A DNA stretch of 64,000 bases from JAFAXD01 sp963816775 (GCA_963816775.1 CAWFLX010000003.1:50307-114306), one strand, 5' to 3'. Counted from the first letter of the stretch, positions 25,153 to 36,996 are shown. Notes: generated by a model from the sequence alone, not told the origin. Numbers and translations: made by a program.

Positions 25153-26283
25153 CTACTCGATCTCCACGTAAGTGATCTTACCGTCCGGGTTCTTCTTCCA
25201 GACGTAGACCACGTAGTCGAGCCGGGTCACGTCGCCCTTCTTGTCGAACGAGAGGTCGCCGATCACGGTCGAAAACTTCATGCCCGAGTGCATCTGGTCG
25301 GCGACCTTCTTGGGGTCGAGCGATTTCGCGGCCTCGGCAGCCTGCTTGATCACCTGCACGGCGGCGTAGCTGTAGAGCGTATAGGCCTGCGGCTCGAAGT
25401 TCTTGGCACGGAACTTGGCGACCACGTCCTTGGCTTCCGGCCGCTTGCGCGGATCGGGACCGTAGGTCATCAGCGTTCCTTCAGCGCCGGGTCCGGCAAT
25501 CGACGCGAATTCATCATCCGCAATGCCATCGCCGCCCATGAGCGGCGCCTTGATGCCCTGGTCGCGCATCTGGCGCAAAATAAGACCGCCGGTGTCGTGC
25601 AGGCCGCCCCAATAGATCAGGTCGGCGCCGGAGGCCTTGACCTTGGAGACGACGGCGGAAAAGTCTTTGTCGTCCTTGTTGACGCCCTCGTAGAGCACCT
25701 CCTTGATCCCGCCTTTGTTGATCACCCCGCGGGTTGCATCGGCGAGGCCCTGGCCGTAGGTCGTCTTGTCGTGGATGAAGGCGATCTTCTTGCCCTTGAA
25801 GTTCTTGAGGATGTAGTCGCCGGCGACCGAGCCTTGCTGATCGTCGCGCCCGCAGGTGCGGAAGATGTTCCACAAGCCGCGGTCCGTTACCTTGGGATTG
25901 GTGGAAGCGGGGGTGATCTCCAGCATCCCGTTTTCCTGGTAGACGTCGGACGCCGGAATGGTGACGCCGGAATTGAAATGCCCGATCACGAACTTGACGC
26001 CGTCACCGGTAAACTTGTTGGCAACGGAAACGCCTTCCTTCGGATCGGCGCGATCATCCCCGAGCTCGGTGGTGATCTTCTGACCCAGAATTCCGCCCGC
26101 GGCGTTGATATCGGCTGCCGCCTGCTCGGTGCCGTTCTTGAGCTGTGCCCCGAACGCCGCGCTGCCGCCGGTGAGCGGCCCGCCGATCCCAAACTTGACC
26201 TGGGCTGCCGCCGGGCTTGCGAGCGCTAGAGTTGCACCCAACACGAGGCAAAGCGCTAATCCAGTCGCCTTCGTCGGTTTCAT
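25153..26283 (-). CDS. branched-chain amino acid ABC transporter substrate-binding protein (LivK-like)
   Basis: 376 residues from ATG 26283 with a Sec signal (MKPTKATGLALCLVLGATLA, cut after AAAQ). VKFGIGGPLTGGSAAFGAQLKNG, AVIGHFNSG-type and GLWNIFRTCGRDDQQG segments are of the Leu/Ile/Val-binding (PBP1) family. It binds branched-chain or related amino acids in the periplasm. The matching permeases and ATPases livHMGF are 16 kb away (41929-46985). AAGGGAAAAAGATC precedes the start. Confidence 0.92.
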   Translation of the reverse strand: MKPTKATGLALCLVLGATLALASPAAAQVKFGIGGPLTGGSAAFGAQLKNGTEQAAADINAAGGILGQKITTELGDDRADPKEGVSVANKFTGDGVKFVIGHFNSGVTIPASDVYQENGMLEITPASTNPKVTDRGLWNIFRTCGRDDQQGSVAGDYILKNFKGKKIAFIHDKTTYGQGLADATRGVINKGGIKEVLYEGVNKDDKDFSAVVSKVKASGADLIYWGGLHDTGGLILRQMRDQGIKAPLMGGDGIADDEFASIAGPGAEGTLMTYGPDPRKRPEAKDVVAKFRAKNFEPQAYTLYSYAAVQVIKQAAEAAKSLDPKKVADQMHSGMKFSTVIGDLSFDKKGDVTRLDYVVYVWKKNPDGKITYVEIE

Positions 26284-26374
26284 GATCTTTTTCCCTTCTG
26301 GCTGCGCATGCCGCGCAATAATAACGGATTCAACCGCCAATCGGCGCCAATGTCACGTTGCGATCGCGCAATAT

Positions 26375-26713
26375 TCACGCCCGCGATCCGGTGTCCGAAC
26401 GCCGCAGGAAGCCGTATTGGCGCGCCATCTGGCGCGCGCGGGTGACCCGGAAGCCCGCAAAGCCGAAGGCGAGCGCGATCAGGGTGTCGACCGCGTAGTA
26501 GTGCAGCGACAGAAATGTCGCGCCAAAAAGAGAAAAATGAATGAACCGCACCGCTCCCCCGATCAGCAGGGCGTAGAACAGCACGAGCCACCCGCGGCTC
26601 CACATCGACGCGACCGCTCGCCCGGCGAGCCAGGCGGCACCGCCGCCGAGCACGACGGTGACCAGGACGAACACGCCGAATGAGTTCTCTTCATACAGAA
26701 GATCGCGCAGCAT
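26375..26713 (-). CDS. DUF6867-like small membrane protein
   Basis: 112 residues: a short N terminus MLRDLLYEENSFG, then three TM stretches (VFVLVTVVLGGGAAWLAG; WLVLFYALLIGGAVRFI; YYAVDTLIALAFGFAGF) and a basic tail RVTRARQMARQYGFLRR. Proteins of this kind accompany livF and livK in Bradyrhizobium-type liv operons; their role is not known. Here it lies just upstream of the LivK-like gene, consistent with that partnership. Family name given from memory. Confidence 0.75.
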   Translation of the reverse strand: MLRDLLYEENSFGVFVLVTVVLGGGAAWLAGRAVASMWSRGWLVLFYALLIGGAVRFIHFSLFGATFLSLHYYAVDTLIALAFGFAGFRVTRARQMARQYGFLRRSDTGSRA

Positions 26714-26730
26714 AGGTCACCAACATCCCG

Positions 26731-27945
26731 TCATGGCGTGGCCGTCCCGGACGCGAAGATGTCCGCCAGTCGATTGAGCACCGCGACCGGATCGGCGTCG
26801 ATGTCGCATGCCGCTACCTCGACCACGCGGTAGTCCCGCTCGGCGAGCCACGCGCGCCGGCGGCGCCGCGAATCCGCCGCCTCGGCACTCTCCGACGCCG
26901 GCAGGATATCGATTACGGCGCGGAGCGGAAACGAGACGAGATCGGCAATGTGGGATCCGACCGGAACCTGCCGCTTGAACGAAAGGCCGGCAAACCGCCT
27001 ATCGCGCGTCATCGTCTCCCATAGGGTGCGCTCGGCCTCGGTCGGATTGCGCCGCAAGAGCCGGGCAAGTCCGCGCACCGGTCCGCGTTCGGACGGAACG
27101 CGCCCCGCGCCGTGCTCGGCAATGAGGGCGCGCAGCTTGCCGGCCTCTTCGCCGTCGAGGACACCGCCGCGCGCGGGACCTTTGCGACCTTCCGCGATCG
27201 CGGTGATGACGCCGTGCAGCGTCTGAATATCCTGCTGGGTCGGCTGCATGCGAGTGAAGATGTTGCGCAGGTTGATCAGCATGGTGTCGCGTTTCTCGGC
27301 GGGGCGAAAGAACTCGACCCGCTCGAGCTCCTGCTCGACGCCAGCAAAAAACGCCTCGAGCTGTTCCTTGGGAGCGGAACCGGATTTGCGCGGCATCACA
27401 AACGGCAGTGTGCCGTTGGCGGCGAGCTTGAACCATTCGTAGCCCATGATGGTGACCGCCTGCGCGAGGTTGAGCGAGGCAAAGGCCGGATTGACCGGGA
27501 AGGTGACGATCCGGTCGGCGAGTGCGACCTCTTCGTTGAGGAGCCCGATGCGCTCGCGACCAAACATGATGGCGACGGTTTCACCGGCCGCGACCCGCGG
27601 CGCGAGTTCGCGCGCGGCCGCCTCCGGTCCGACGACCGGCTTGGCCTGATCATGTGCGCGCGCGGTGGTCGCGAGCACGAACGCGCAATCCGCAATCGCG
27701 GCCGCGGCGGTATCGAAGAGCTGCGCGGCATCGAGCACGCGGTCGGCGCCGGCCGCCATCATGCTGGCCTTCGGGTTGGGCCAGGCCTGACGCGGCGCGA
27801 CGAGGCGCAGGCGCGACAGGCCGAAATTCGCCATCACCCGCGCCGCCGCGCCGATGTTCTCGCCGAGTTGAGGTTCCACGAGGACAACGATCGGCCCGGC
27901 AATCTCCACCCAGTTCTTGGTCTTGTCGGTTCCGGCCCCTGGCAT
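26731..27945 (-). CDS. tRNA/rRNA 2'-O-methyltransferase (TrmJ-like, SPOUT) fused to a DUF559 domain
   Basis: 404 residues. Residues about 1-260 are a TrmJ-type SPOUT methyltransferase: IVVLVEPQLGENIGAAARVMANFG, then IMFGRERIGLLNEEVALAD and NPAFASLNLAQAV forming the SAM trefoil knot. It would methylate the tRNA anticodon-loop position 32 2'-OH. Residues about 285-400 (ARLLRRNPTEAERTLWETM, RFAGLSFKRQVPVG, then RRAWLAERDYRVVEV) are a DUF559 Vsr-like nuclease fold. The strand that normally ends in D-G-G-x-H reads VIDILPASES, so nuclease activity is doubtful. The fusion may add an RNA-binding function. Confidence 0.85.
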   Translation of the reverse strand: MPGAGTDKTKNWVEIAGPIVVLVEPQLGENIGAAARVMANFGLSRLRLVAPRQAWPNPKASMMAAGADRVLDAAQLFDTAAAAIADCAFVLATTARAHDQAKPVVGPEAAARELAPRVAAGETVAIMFGRERIGLLNEEVALADRIVTFPVNPAFASLNLAQAVTIMGYEWFKLAANGTLPFVMPRKSGSAPKEQLEAFFAGVEQELERVEFFRPAEKRDTMLINLRNIFTRMQPTQQDIQTLHGVITAIAEGRKGPARGGVLDGEEAGKLRALIAEHGAGRVPSERGPVRGLARLLRRNPTEAERTLWETMTRDRRFAGLSFKRQVPVGSHIADLVSFPLRAVIDILPASESAEAADSRRRRRAWLAERDYRVVEVAACDIDADPVAVLNRLADIFASGTATP

Positions 27946-28148
27946 GGCGCCCTTTTATCGGACCGCCGGTCCGCCGTCATGGTTCTCGGGGCCCTGGCGG
28001 CGCGCTTTTGGCGCGGCGCCGCGGACGCGACCGCCGCGGGCCGTGCGTGGTATAGCTTGCGCGTCAGCGCGGCGCTGCGCCGCATCCGGGGCCATCTTTT
28101 GGGCAAAGACCAGCATCAATCGCATGTTGAAGGCGACACCTCGGGCGC

Positions 28149-29018
28149 GTGTGGGGTGCGCATGTCGCATTCGCGGTCAGGCCGTTGGCGGGGTTGAGTT
28201 TGCCGGCTGATCGACCGCAATCGGACGACCGCAGGCTGGTGCTGGGCGCAGCGGTCGGCATGAGTGTCGAGCACGTCCGCATCTTCGTCGAGTCGCTGCG
28301 GCTTTCCGGCTACACCGGACCGGTCGTCATGCTGATCGGCCCGACCGATTTCAAACTCGCGGCCTATCTGCGTACCCATGGGGTCGAGCCACGGCGTGTG
28401 TGGTTCGTGCGCCGTCTGCACGGTCCGATCCATGCCTACCGGTTCGAGTTGTTCGCCCGCTACCTGCAGCAGTACGGCGAGCGCTACGACGAGGTTCTCA
28501 TCAGCGACGTACGCGACGTCGTGTTCCAGGCCCACCCGTTCGGTGGCATGATGAGTAAGGACTGCCATTTCTTCCTGGAAGGCGCGGGCAAGACGATCGG
28601 CAATGAGCCGACCAATATCCTTTACATGCAGCTGTTCCTGGCCCCGGCCGAGGTCGAGGCGATCGCCGCGCATCGCATCAGCTGTTGTGGGGTGCTGCTC
28701 GGCGGGACGCGCGCCATTGCGGCCTATCTCGAGCGCATGACCGCGCGCTTGCGCGCCGTGCCGCTGCCGGTTCGGCGCAAGATCGGCGCCGACACCGCGT
28801 TTCACAACCTGATCGCGCACGTCACCCACGAAGTGCCCGCCGTGATCGTTGAGAACAACGTGCTTGTCGCCACCATGGGAATCGAGCCGGCCTCCCGCTA
28901 CCTCGTCGGTGCCGACGGGCGCATCCGCACGCGCGACGGCCACCTGCCGGCCATCCTGCATCAATACGATCGGATCGACGAAATCCGCGCCCCGGTCGAA
29001 GCGCGGTTTGCGCAATAG
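28149..29018 (+). CDS. putative glycosyltransferase-like protein
   Basis: Up to 289 residues. LVLGAAVGMSVEHVRIFVESLRLSGYTGPVV, then HAYRFELFARYL, then ISDVRDVVFQAHPF with a D-x-x-D near residues 120-123, and a CCGVLLGG segment resemble the nucleotide-binding half of GT-A glycosyltransferases. Start is uncertain: GTG 28149 is the longest, TTG 28194 lies nearer the conserved fold. Sits alone between trmJ and icd, with no other envelope-sugar genes nearby, so the acceptor is unknown. About 200 bp before it (27946-28148) show no gene. Confidence 0.6.
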   Translation: MWGAHVAFAVRPLAGLSLPADRPQSDDRRLVLGAAVGMSVEHVRIFVESLRLSGYTGPVVMLIGPTDFKLAAYLRTHGVEPRRVWFVRRLHGPIHAYRFELFARYLQQYGERYDEVLISDVRDVVFQAHPFGGMMSKDCHFFLEGAGKTIGNEPTNILYMQLFLAPAEVEAIAAHRISCCGVLLGGTRAIAAYLERMTARLRAVPLPVRRKIGADTAFHNLIAHVTHEVPAVIVENNVLVATMGIEPASRYLVGADGRIRTRDGHLPAILHQYDRIDEIRAPVEARFAQ

Positions 29019-29177
29019 GACTGGGTCAACGGCTGGACAAGCCCGGCCATGACGGATTGCTCAATTCCGCATCATCGTTTGGCATTCGCTGCGGCTTTCT
29101 CCGCGTGCGCACCGGTGCTATAGCCACGCCCGGTTCTCCCCGCCTTTTCACCCGTACGCGCTCCGAAAGGTCCTTTC

Positions 29178-30392
29178 ATGGCTAAGATCAAAGTCGCCAA
29201 TCCGGTCGTCGAGCTCGATGGCGACGAGATGACCCGGATCATCTGGCAGTACATCAAGGACAAGCTCATCTATCCCTACCTCGACGTTGAGCTGCTCTAC
29301 TACGACCTCGGGATCCAGAAGCGCGACGAGACCAACGACCAGATCACCATCGATGCCGCCAACGCGATCAAGCAGGTCGGAGTTGGCGTGAAATGCGCGA
29401 CCATCACCCCGGACGAAGGCCGCGTGAAGGAATTCGGCCTCAAGGAGATGTATCGGTCGCCCAACGGCACCATCCGCAATATCCTGGGCGGCGTGATCTT
29501 CCGCGAGCCGATCATCTGCAAAAACGTGCCGCGCCTGGTGCCGGGGTGGACGCAGCCGATCATCATCGGCCGTCACGCCTACGGCGACCAGTACCGCGCG
29601 ACCGACTTCAAGGTGCCGGGCAAGGGCAAGCTGATGCTGACGTTCGTGGGGGATGACGGCAAGAAGATCGAGCGCGAGGTGTTCAACTTCCCCGGCGCCG
29701 GCGTTGCGATGGCGATGTACAACCTCGACCAGTCGATCACCGACTTCGCGCGCGCGTCGATGAACTACGCGCTCAACCGCGGCTATCCGCTTTATCTCTC
29801 GACCAAGAACACGATCGTGAAGGTCTACGACGGGCGCTTCAAGGACATCTTCCAGGACATCTTCGACAAGGAGTTCAAGCAGAAATTCGCCGAAAAGAAG
29901 ATCACCTACGAGCACCGGCTGATCGACGACATGGTCGCGGCGGCGCTCAAATGGTCGGGTGGCTATGTGTGGGCCTGCAAGAACTACGACGGCGACGTGC
30001 AATCCGATACGGTCGCGCAAGGCTACGGCTCGCTTGGTCTGATGACCTCGGTGCTGATGACGCCGGACGGCAAGGTGGTGGAAGCGGAAGCCGCGCACGG
30101 CACGGTGACGCGTCACTTCCGCCAGCATCAGCGCGGCGAGCAGACCTCGACCAACTCGGTCGCCTCGATCTTCGCGTGGACGCGCGGGCTCGCGCATCGC
30201 GCCAAGCTCGACAACAACGCCGAGCTCGCGCGGTTCGCGGCGACGCTCGAGAAGGTCACGATCGGCACTGTCGAGCAGGGCTTCATGACCAAAGACCTGG
30301 CGATCCTGGTGAGCGCGGACCAGAAGTGGCTCTCGACCACTCAGTTCCTGGACAAGGTGTCGGACAATCTCACCAAAGCGATGGCCGGGTAG
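29178..30392 (+). CDS. icd: isocitrate dehydrogenase, NADP-dependent
   Basis: 404 residues of the homodimeric subfamily II type found in alphaproteobacteria and eukaryotes. MAKIKVANPVVELDGDEMTRIIWQ, SPNGTIRNILGGVIFREPI (substrate loop), YDGDVQSDTVAQGYGSLGLMTSVL (metal and NADP) and AAHGTVTRHFRQHQRGE are all clear. TCA-cycle step making 2-oxoglutarate. GAAAGG lies before the ATG. The TAG stop is the second to fourth base of a palindromic repeat. Confidence 0.97.
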   Translation: MAKIKVANPVVELDGDEMTRIIWQYIKDKLIYPYLDVELLYYDLGIQKRDETNDQITIDAANAIKQVGVGVKCATITPDEGRVKEFGLKEMYRSPNGTIRNILGGVIFREPIICKNVPRLVPGWTQPIIIGRHAYGDQYRATDFKVPGKGKLMLTFVGDDGKKIEREVFNFPGAGVAMAMYNLDQSITDFARASMNYALNRGYPLYLSTKNTIVKVYDGRFKDIFQDIFDKEFKQKFAEKKITYEHRLIDDMVAAALKWSGGYVWACKNYDGDVQSDTVAQGYGSLGLMTSVLMTPDGKVVEAEAAHGTVTRHFRQHQRGEQTSTNSVASIFAWTRGLAHRAKLDNNAELARFAATLEKVTIGTVEQGFMTKDLAILVSADQKWLSTTQFLDKVSDNLTKAMAG

Positions 30393-30475
30393 GATGGGTT
30401 GAGGCGCATCGCGCCGAAACCCATCACCCCGCGTCGCGAAAATTGATGGGTATCGCTTCGCTCAACCCATCCTAC
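30389..30475. repeat. GTAGGATGGGTT palindromic repeat, copy 3
   Basis: An 87-bp palindrome (GTAGGATGGGTTGAGG / CGCTCAACCCATCCTAC; inner CGAAACCCATCA / TGATGGGTATCG) between convergent icd and the antiporter gene. As in copy 1, it supplies the TAG stop of the upstream gene. Confidence 0.85.
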
Positions 30476-30486
30476 ACTTGGCCGAG

Positions 30487-32208
30487 CTAAGCCGAACCGA
30501 GCTTGTTGGCTTCGCCCTCGCGCACGAGCTCAACTCTGCGGATGATCGCCTCTTCCGGCAGGCCGACCGCGCTCAGAACACGGCTCCCGAGCATCAGGCT
30601 CGCTTCGACGGTCTCGGGGATCGCGGCAGCGACGCCCAGGCCGGTCAGACGCTTGGCGTGGTCGGCATCGCGCGCACGCGCGAGCACATGGGCATCCGGG
30701 CGCAGCCGCAGGATCGTCCGCGCCACGCGCTCGGCCGCGCCGACCGAGTTGACGGTGACCAGAAAGGCGCGTGCGCGCTTGGCGCCGGCCCGTTCCAGCA
30801 TCTCGGCACGGCCGGCGTCGCCGAAAAAAACGCGGCCGGGCGCCTTGTGGTGTTCGCGCACGATCTCGCTATTGGTATCGAGCGCGACGTAGGGCACGTG
30901 CTCGCTCTCGAGCATGCGGGCGATCAGCTGGCCGACGCGTCCGTAGCCGCTGATGATGACGTGGTCGACATAGTCGTTGGCGGGGTTTACTGCGTGCCGG
31001 GCCTGAGCTTCGTGTTCGAGGTAGGTGCCCAATCGGCGCGCCAAAATTCCGATCAGCGGTGTGAGCATCATCGACAGGACCACGATGCCGAGCGCCGCGT
31101 GCGCGACGGCCTCGTTCAGGACGCCGACGGAACGCCCGAGACCAATGGTGACGAGGGCGAATTCGCCGGCCTGGAACAGCAACAGCGACAATTCCGCCGC
31201 GGTCGACCGGGGGACCCCGAATATCCGCGTGGCGAGATAGAGTGCCGACGCCTTGACGATGAAGAGGACGACGAGGCCGGCGAGGATCACGAAGCCCTGC
31301 GCGAAGAGCTCGAACGGGTCGAGCATCATGCCGACGGTCATGAAGAACAGGCCGAGCAGGAGGCCCTTGAACGGCTCGAGGTCGATTTCGATCTGGTGCT
31401 TGTATTGGCTCTCGCTCAGCAGCAGCCCGGCGAGAAATGCGCCGAACGCGCTCGACAATCCCGCGAGCGCAGTCGTGCCCGCGGCGCCCACCACGAGCAG
31501 GAGCGTAATCGCCATGATCAGGTCGCGACTGCCGGTCTTGACCACGAGATGCAGCAGCGGCCGCAACACGAAATGGCCGACCAGCAGGATGCCGGCGATC
31601 GCCGCGACGCCCTGCGCAAGGGTCAGGCCCAGTGCGCCCCAGTCGAACGCCCCGTGGTGGTCCATCCCGGTCACGAATAAGGTCGGAATGACCATCAAGT
31701 CCTGAAACAGCAGGATGGCGAGCGCGACGTGCCCGAGCGACGTTGCGGTGCGGCCCTGTTCGACCAGGCTCTGCATCACGATCGCGGTCGATGATTGCGC
31801 GAGACACAGTCCCAAGATGACGGCGCCCGCGATGCGCACACCCGCCAGGTGTGCGATCGCCGCGATCGCAACAGCGCTCAGCACGATCTGCAGGCCGCCG
31901 ACGCCGAAGACGTAGCGGCGGAGCTCCCAGAGCCGGGCAACCGACACTTCGAGCCCGATCAGGAACAGCAGAAACACCACGCCCCAGTCCGCGAACGGCG
32001 TGACGGCTTCAGGGTTCTCGATCGTGACCCAGATGATCCAGGGGACCGAGTATTGCAGCCGGCCGAGGCCATATGGGCCGATGATCACGCCGACGATCAG
32101 GAAGCCGAGAATGGTCCCGAGCCGCGCGCGATGCAGGAACGGCACGATGACGCCGGCGGCGGCCAGGAACACGAGAACGTCGTCGAGCCCGTAGGCGTTC
32201 TGCAGCAC
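30487..32208 (-). CDS. monovalent cation:proton antiporter-2 (KefB/KefC-like) with RCK domain
   Basis: 573 residues. About twelve TM helices form the CPA2 Na+/H+ exchanger domain (LVFLAAAGVIVPFLHRARLG, LGFLIVGVIIGPYGLG, LCLAQSSTAIVMQSL, LSSAFGAFLAGLLLSES). From about residue 415 an RCK_N domain starts with HVIISGYGRVGQLIARMLE (GxGxxG nucleotide-binding). Likely potassium efflux or K+/H+ exchange gated by nucleotide binding. No KefF/KefG partner gene nearby. Convergent with icd; 60 nt downstream of alaS on the same strand. Confidence 0.9.
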   Translation of the reverse strand: MLQNAYGLDDVLVFLAAAGVIVPFLHRARLGTILGFLIVGVIIGPYGLGRLQYSVPWIIWVTIENPEAVTPFADWGVVFLLFLIGLEVSVARLWELRRYVFGVGGLQIVLSAVAIAAIAHLAGVRIAGAVILGLCLAQSSTAIVMQSLVEQGRTATSLGHVALAILLFQDLMVIPTLFVTGMDHHGAFDWGALGLTLAQGVAAIAGILLVGHFVLRPLLHLVVKTGSRDLIMAITLLLVVGAAGTTALAGLSSAFGAFLAGLLLSESQYKHQIEIDLEPFKGLLLGLFFMTVGMMLDPFELFAQGFVILAGLVVLFIVKASALYLATRIFGVPRSTAAELSLLLFQAGEFALVTIGLGRSVGVLNEAVAHAALGIVVLSMMLTPLIGILARRLGTYLEHEAQARHAVNPANDYVDHVIISGYGRVGQLIARMLESEHVPYVALDTNSEIVREHHKAPGRVFFGDAGRAEMLERAGAKRARAFLVTVNSVGAAERVARTILRLRPDAHVLARARDADHAKRLTGLGVAAAIPETVEASLMLGSRVLSAVGLPEEAIIRRVELVREGEANKLGSA

Positions 32209-32268
32209 CGTTATCCCCCGCGACCGTGTCCGCGACGCGTAATTTCGTCCCGCGGTGCCGGGCGTGCG

Positions 32269-34929
<2,661 letters not shown>

Positions 34930-34933
34930 GAAC

Positions 34934-35099
34934 TCGTGTCCTGCTTCCGACGCTTGTATCCCTTTGCGGTAGGCACTTTTACAAGCGTCCGAAGCAAAGG
35001 GACACTAGCAACTCTATGATTCAGTGTGGCTTTGGATTTGACGTTCCGACGAAGGACTAAGCCGCGATGCTGGTAGGAACGTCAAATCCGCCACACTGG
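34934..35099 (-). repeat. twin-hairpin element, copy 2 (abuts alaS start)
   Basis: Hairpin A 34936-35007: inner stem GCTTCCGACGCTTGTA pairing with TACAAGCGTCCGAAGC (one mismatch), then AAAGGGACACTAG. Hairpin B 35022-35098: CAGTGTGG, TTT bulge, GGATTTGACGTTCC pairing with GGAACGTCAAATCC, CCACACTG. Linker ACTCTATGATT. The inner-stem bases differ from copy 1 on both arms, so pairing is kept. Order on the alaS strand: B, A, ATG. Confidence 0.9.
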
Positions 35100-35212
35100 C
35101 TACCACTTGCGGCTCTTAGCGCGAGGGACTGTTGGTGGAATCGCGCGGCGTCCGATGCCGCGCATTTGGTCCGCTTTTAGCGGCGCGGTCGCCCAGTGTC
35201 CAGGAAACCGGA

Positions 35213-35380
35213 CTAGTGCCCCGTTTCCGAAGTTCGTGATACATCGCGGCACCCTCTGACACGAACTTCGAAAACAAAGGGGCACTAGCAAGCATATGAT
35301 TCTAGTGCCGCTTTTCGATTTGAAGTTCCTGGATGAGCCTGCCGCAACCGCTGCAGGAACTTCAAATCGGCGGCGCTAGC
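35213..35380 (-). repeat. twin-hairpin element, copy 3
   Basis: Hairpin A 35214-35287 (TAGTGCCC; stem GTTTCCGAAGTTCGT / ACGAACTTCGAAAAC; AAAGGGGCACTA) and hairpin B 35303-35379 (TAGTGCCG; stem CGATTTGAAGTTCCTG / CAGGAACTTCAAATCG; CGGCGCTAG), linker AGCATATGATTC. It lies in tandem with copy 2, 114 bp apart, in the divergent gap between alaS and the MTHFR gene. CCAGTGTCC at 35193 may be an extra arm fragment. Confidence 0.9.
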
Positions 35381-35486
35381 CCGCACGCCCACGATGCATG
35401 CCTCGTCGTTGTGCGCCGGGCCGTCTCCATATAGGAGATGAGCGGCAATTTCCCACCATGACCCACCCGCGAAAGTGCATCCCACA

Positions 35487-36410
35487 ATGGCCGATACCTC
35501 CGAGACGAGCCTGCAAGCGCGCCTGAGTTCCGGGCGCTTCGTCATGACCGCGGAAGTGGTGCCGCCGGTGTCGTGCGATCCGCGCGATCTTCTGCACAAG
35601 GCCGCGCCGCTCAAGGGCCTCGTAGACGCTGTCAATGTCACCGACGGCGCCGGCGCGCGCGCCCACATGGGCGCGCTGGCAGCGGCCGCGATCCTGCATG
35701 ACGCCGGGATTGAGCCGATCCTGCAATTGACCTGTCGGGACCGCAACCGCATCGGGCTGCAGGGCGACCTCATGGGCGCGGCGGCGCTCGGGATCCGCAA
35801 TCTCCTGGTGCTGACTGGCGACAAGCCGTCCGCGGGTGATCAGCCCGACGCCAAGGCGGTGTTCGATCTCGACTCCAAGACGCTGTCGCAGACCGCGCAC
35901 CTGATCGGGTCGATGGGGCAACTGCCGACCGGCACCAAGGTCGCGGGCGCCGTTCCCTTCCTGATCGGCACCGCCGACATGCCGATCGATCCCAAGCCCG
36001 ACTGGCAGCCGACCGGCCTCAAGGGCAAGATCGACGCCGGCGCCCGCTTTGCGCAGACCCAGTTCTGCATGGATGCGGGCGTGCTGCGGCGTTATCTGGC
36101 GCGCCTCACCGAGGCGGGAATCTTGCCCGGTCTCGCGATGTTGATCGGCGTCAATCCGCTGCGCTCGGCGAAGTCGGCGAACTGGATGCGCCAACACCTC
36201 TTCGGCACCATCATTCCCGATGCGATGGTCGAACGCATCGAGAAGGCGGCGGATCCGGCGGCCGAGGGGCGCCGCATCTGCGTCGACTACATCGAGGAGA
36301 TCGCCGAGATCCCGGGTGTCGCTGGCGTCCACGTGATGGCGCCCGGCAACGACGCGGCGGTGCCCGACGTGATCGCGGCCGCGCGCGCGCGGGTGAAACG
36401 CGCCGGGTAG
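35487..36410 (+). CDS. methylenetetrahydrofolate reductase
   Basis: 307 residues, TIM-barrel MTHFR family, reducing 5,10-methylene-THF to 5-methyl-THF with FAD. FVMTAEVVPPVSCDPRDLL, ADAVNVTDGAGARAHMG-type, ILQLTCRDRNRIGLQGDLMGA and LVLTGDKPSAGDQPDAK are hallmarks; FAQTQFCMDAGVLRRYL follows. I start at ATG 35487; a GTG at 35475 is in frame. No met genes are adjacent, so methionine biosynthesis versus a C1-catabolic role cannot be separated. Confidence 0.88.
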   Translation: MADTSETSLQARLSSGRFVMTAEVVPPVSCDPRDLLHKAAPLKGLVDAVNVTDGAGARAHMGALAAAAILHDAGIEPILQLTCRDRNRIGLQGDLMGAAALGIRNLLVLTGDKPSAGDQPDAKAVFDLDSKTLSQTAHLIGSMGQLPTGTKVAGAVPFLIGTADMPIDPKPDWQPTGLKGKIDAGARFAQTQFCMDAGVLRRYLARLTEAGILPGLAMLIGVNPLRSAKSANWMRQHLFGTIIPDAMVERIEKAADPAAEGRRICVDYIEEIAEIPGVAGVHVMAPGNDAAVPDVIAAARARVKRAG

Positions 36411-36705
36411 GCGGGGCATCCTTCTTGACGATGTCAAACAGCCCGCAAGAGCCAACGCTCCGTAAAAGACACTATTAGACGGGACTTTTGGCTCGGTTAC
36501 TGGGGAGCCCGCCCGTTGCGCGGGACAATCCGACGCGGCGCGCGCGTCAAACCAAACCTTTGGTAACCGCGTTGTCGTTTTGGTTGCGGATTACCAATCG
36601 CGCAACGTCGGATGAACAAACAGCGCGCGGCATGTTGGGACGTTGTTCATGTCAGCCGGAGCATGATGCGCGCAGGTTCAACAACAATACGAGGAGTTAA
36701 CCAAC

Positions 36706-36996
36706 ATGCGCCGCATCATCATCACCGCCCTGGGGTTGCTGGGCGTGATCGTTGCAGCCGCGCCCGCGTCCGCCCAGTATTATGGCTACGGCCCGGGCTA
36801 CGGCGGTTACTACGGTCCCGGCCCGTACTATCGGGCACACCCGCGCGGCTACGGCTATGGCTATGGTCCGCGCCGCTACGCCGGCGGCGGCGACTTCCTG
36901 ACGCCGCGGCTTGATCCGCGCACCGGCGGAACGTACTGCGTCGACCCGCGCTTCACGGTGCAAAGCGGAATCTGCAAACCATACCGCGGTTACTGA
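36706..36996 (+). CDS. small secreted Gly/Tyr-rich protein
   Basis: 96 residues with a clear signal peptide (MRRIIITALGLLGVIVAAAP, cut after SAQ), then a low-complexity YYGYGPGYGGYYGPGPYY region and a folded tail PRTGGTYCVDPRFTVQSGIC with two Cys. GGAG stands 10 nt before the ATG. Function unknown; such proteins are frequent in Bradyrhizobium relatives. The 295 bp before it show no gene. Confidence 0.75.
   Translation: MRRIIITALGLLGVIVAAAPASAQYYGYGPGYGGYYGPGPYYRAHPRGYGYGYGPRRYAGGGDFLTPRLDPRTGGTYCVDPRFTVQSGICKPYRGY

Noticed and set aside
34934..35380. T-box or similar tRNA-sensing leader at alaS
   Set aside because: The same hairpins occur at livH, acpS and DUF1476, with no T-box core motifs, so it is a general repeat rather than an alanine-specific leader.
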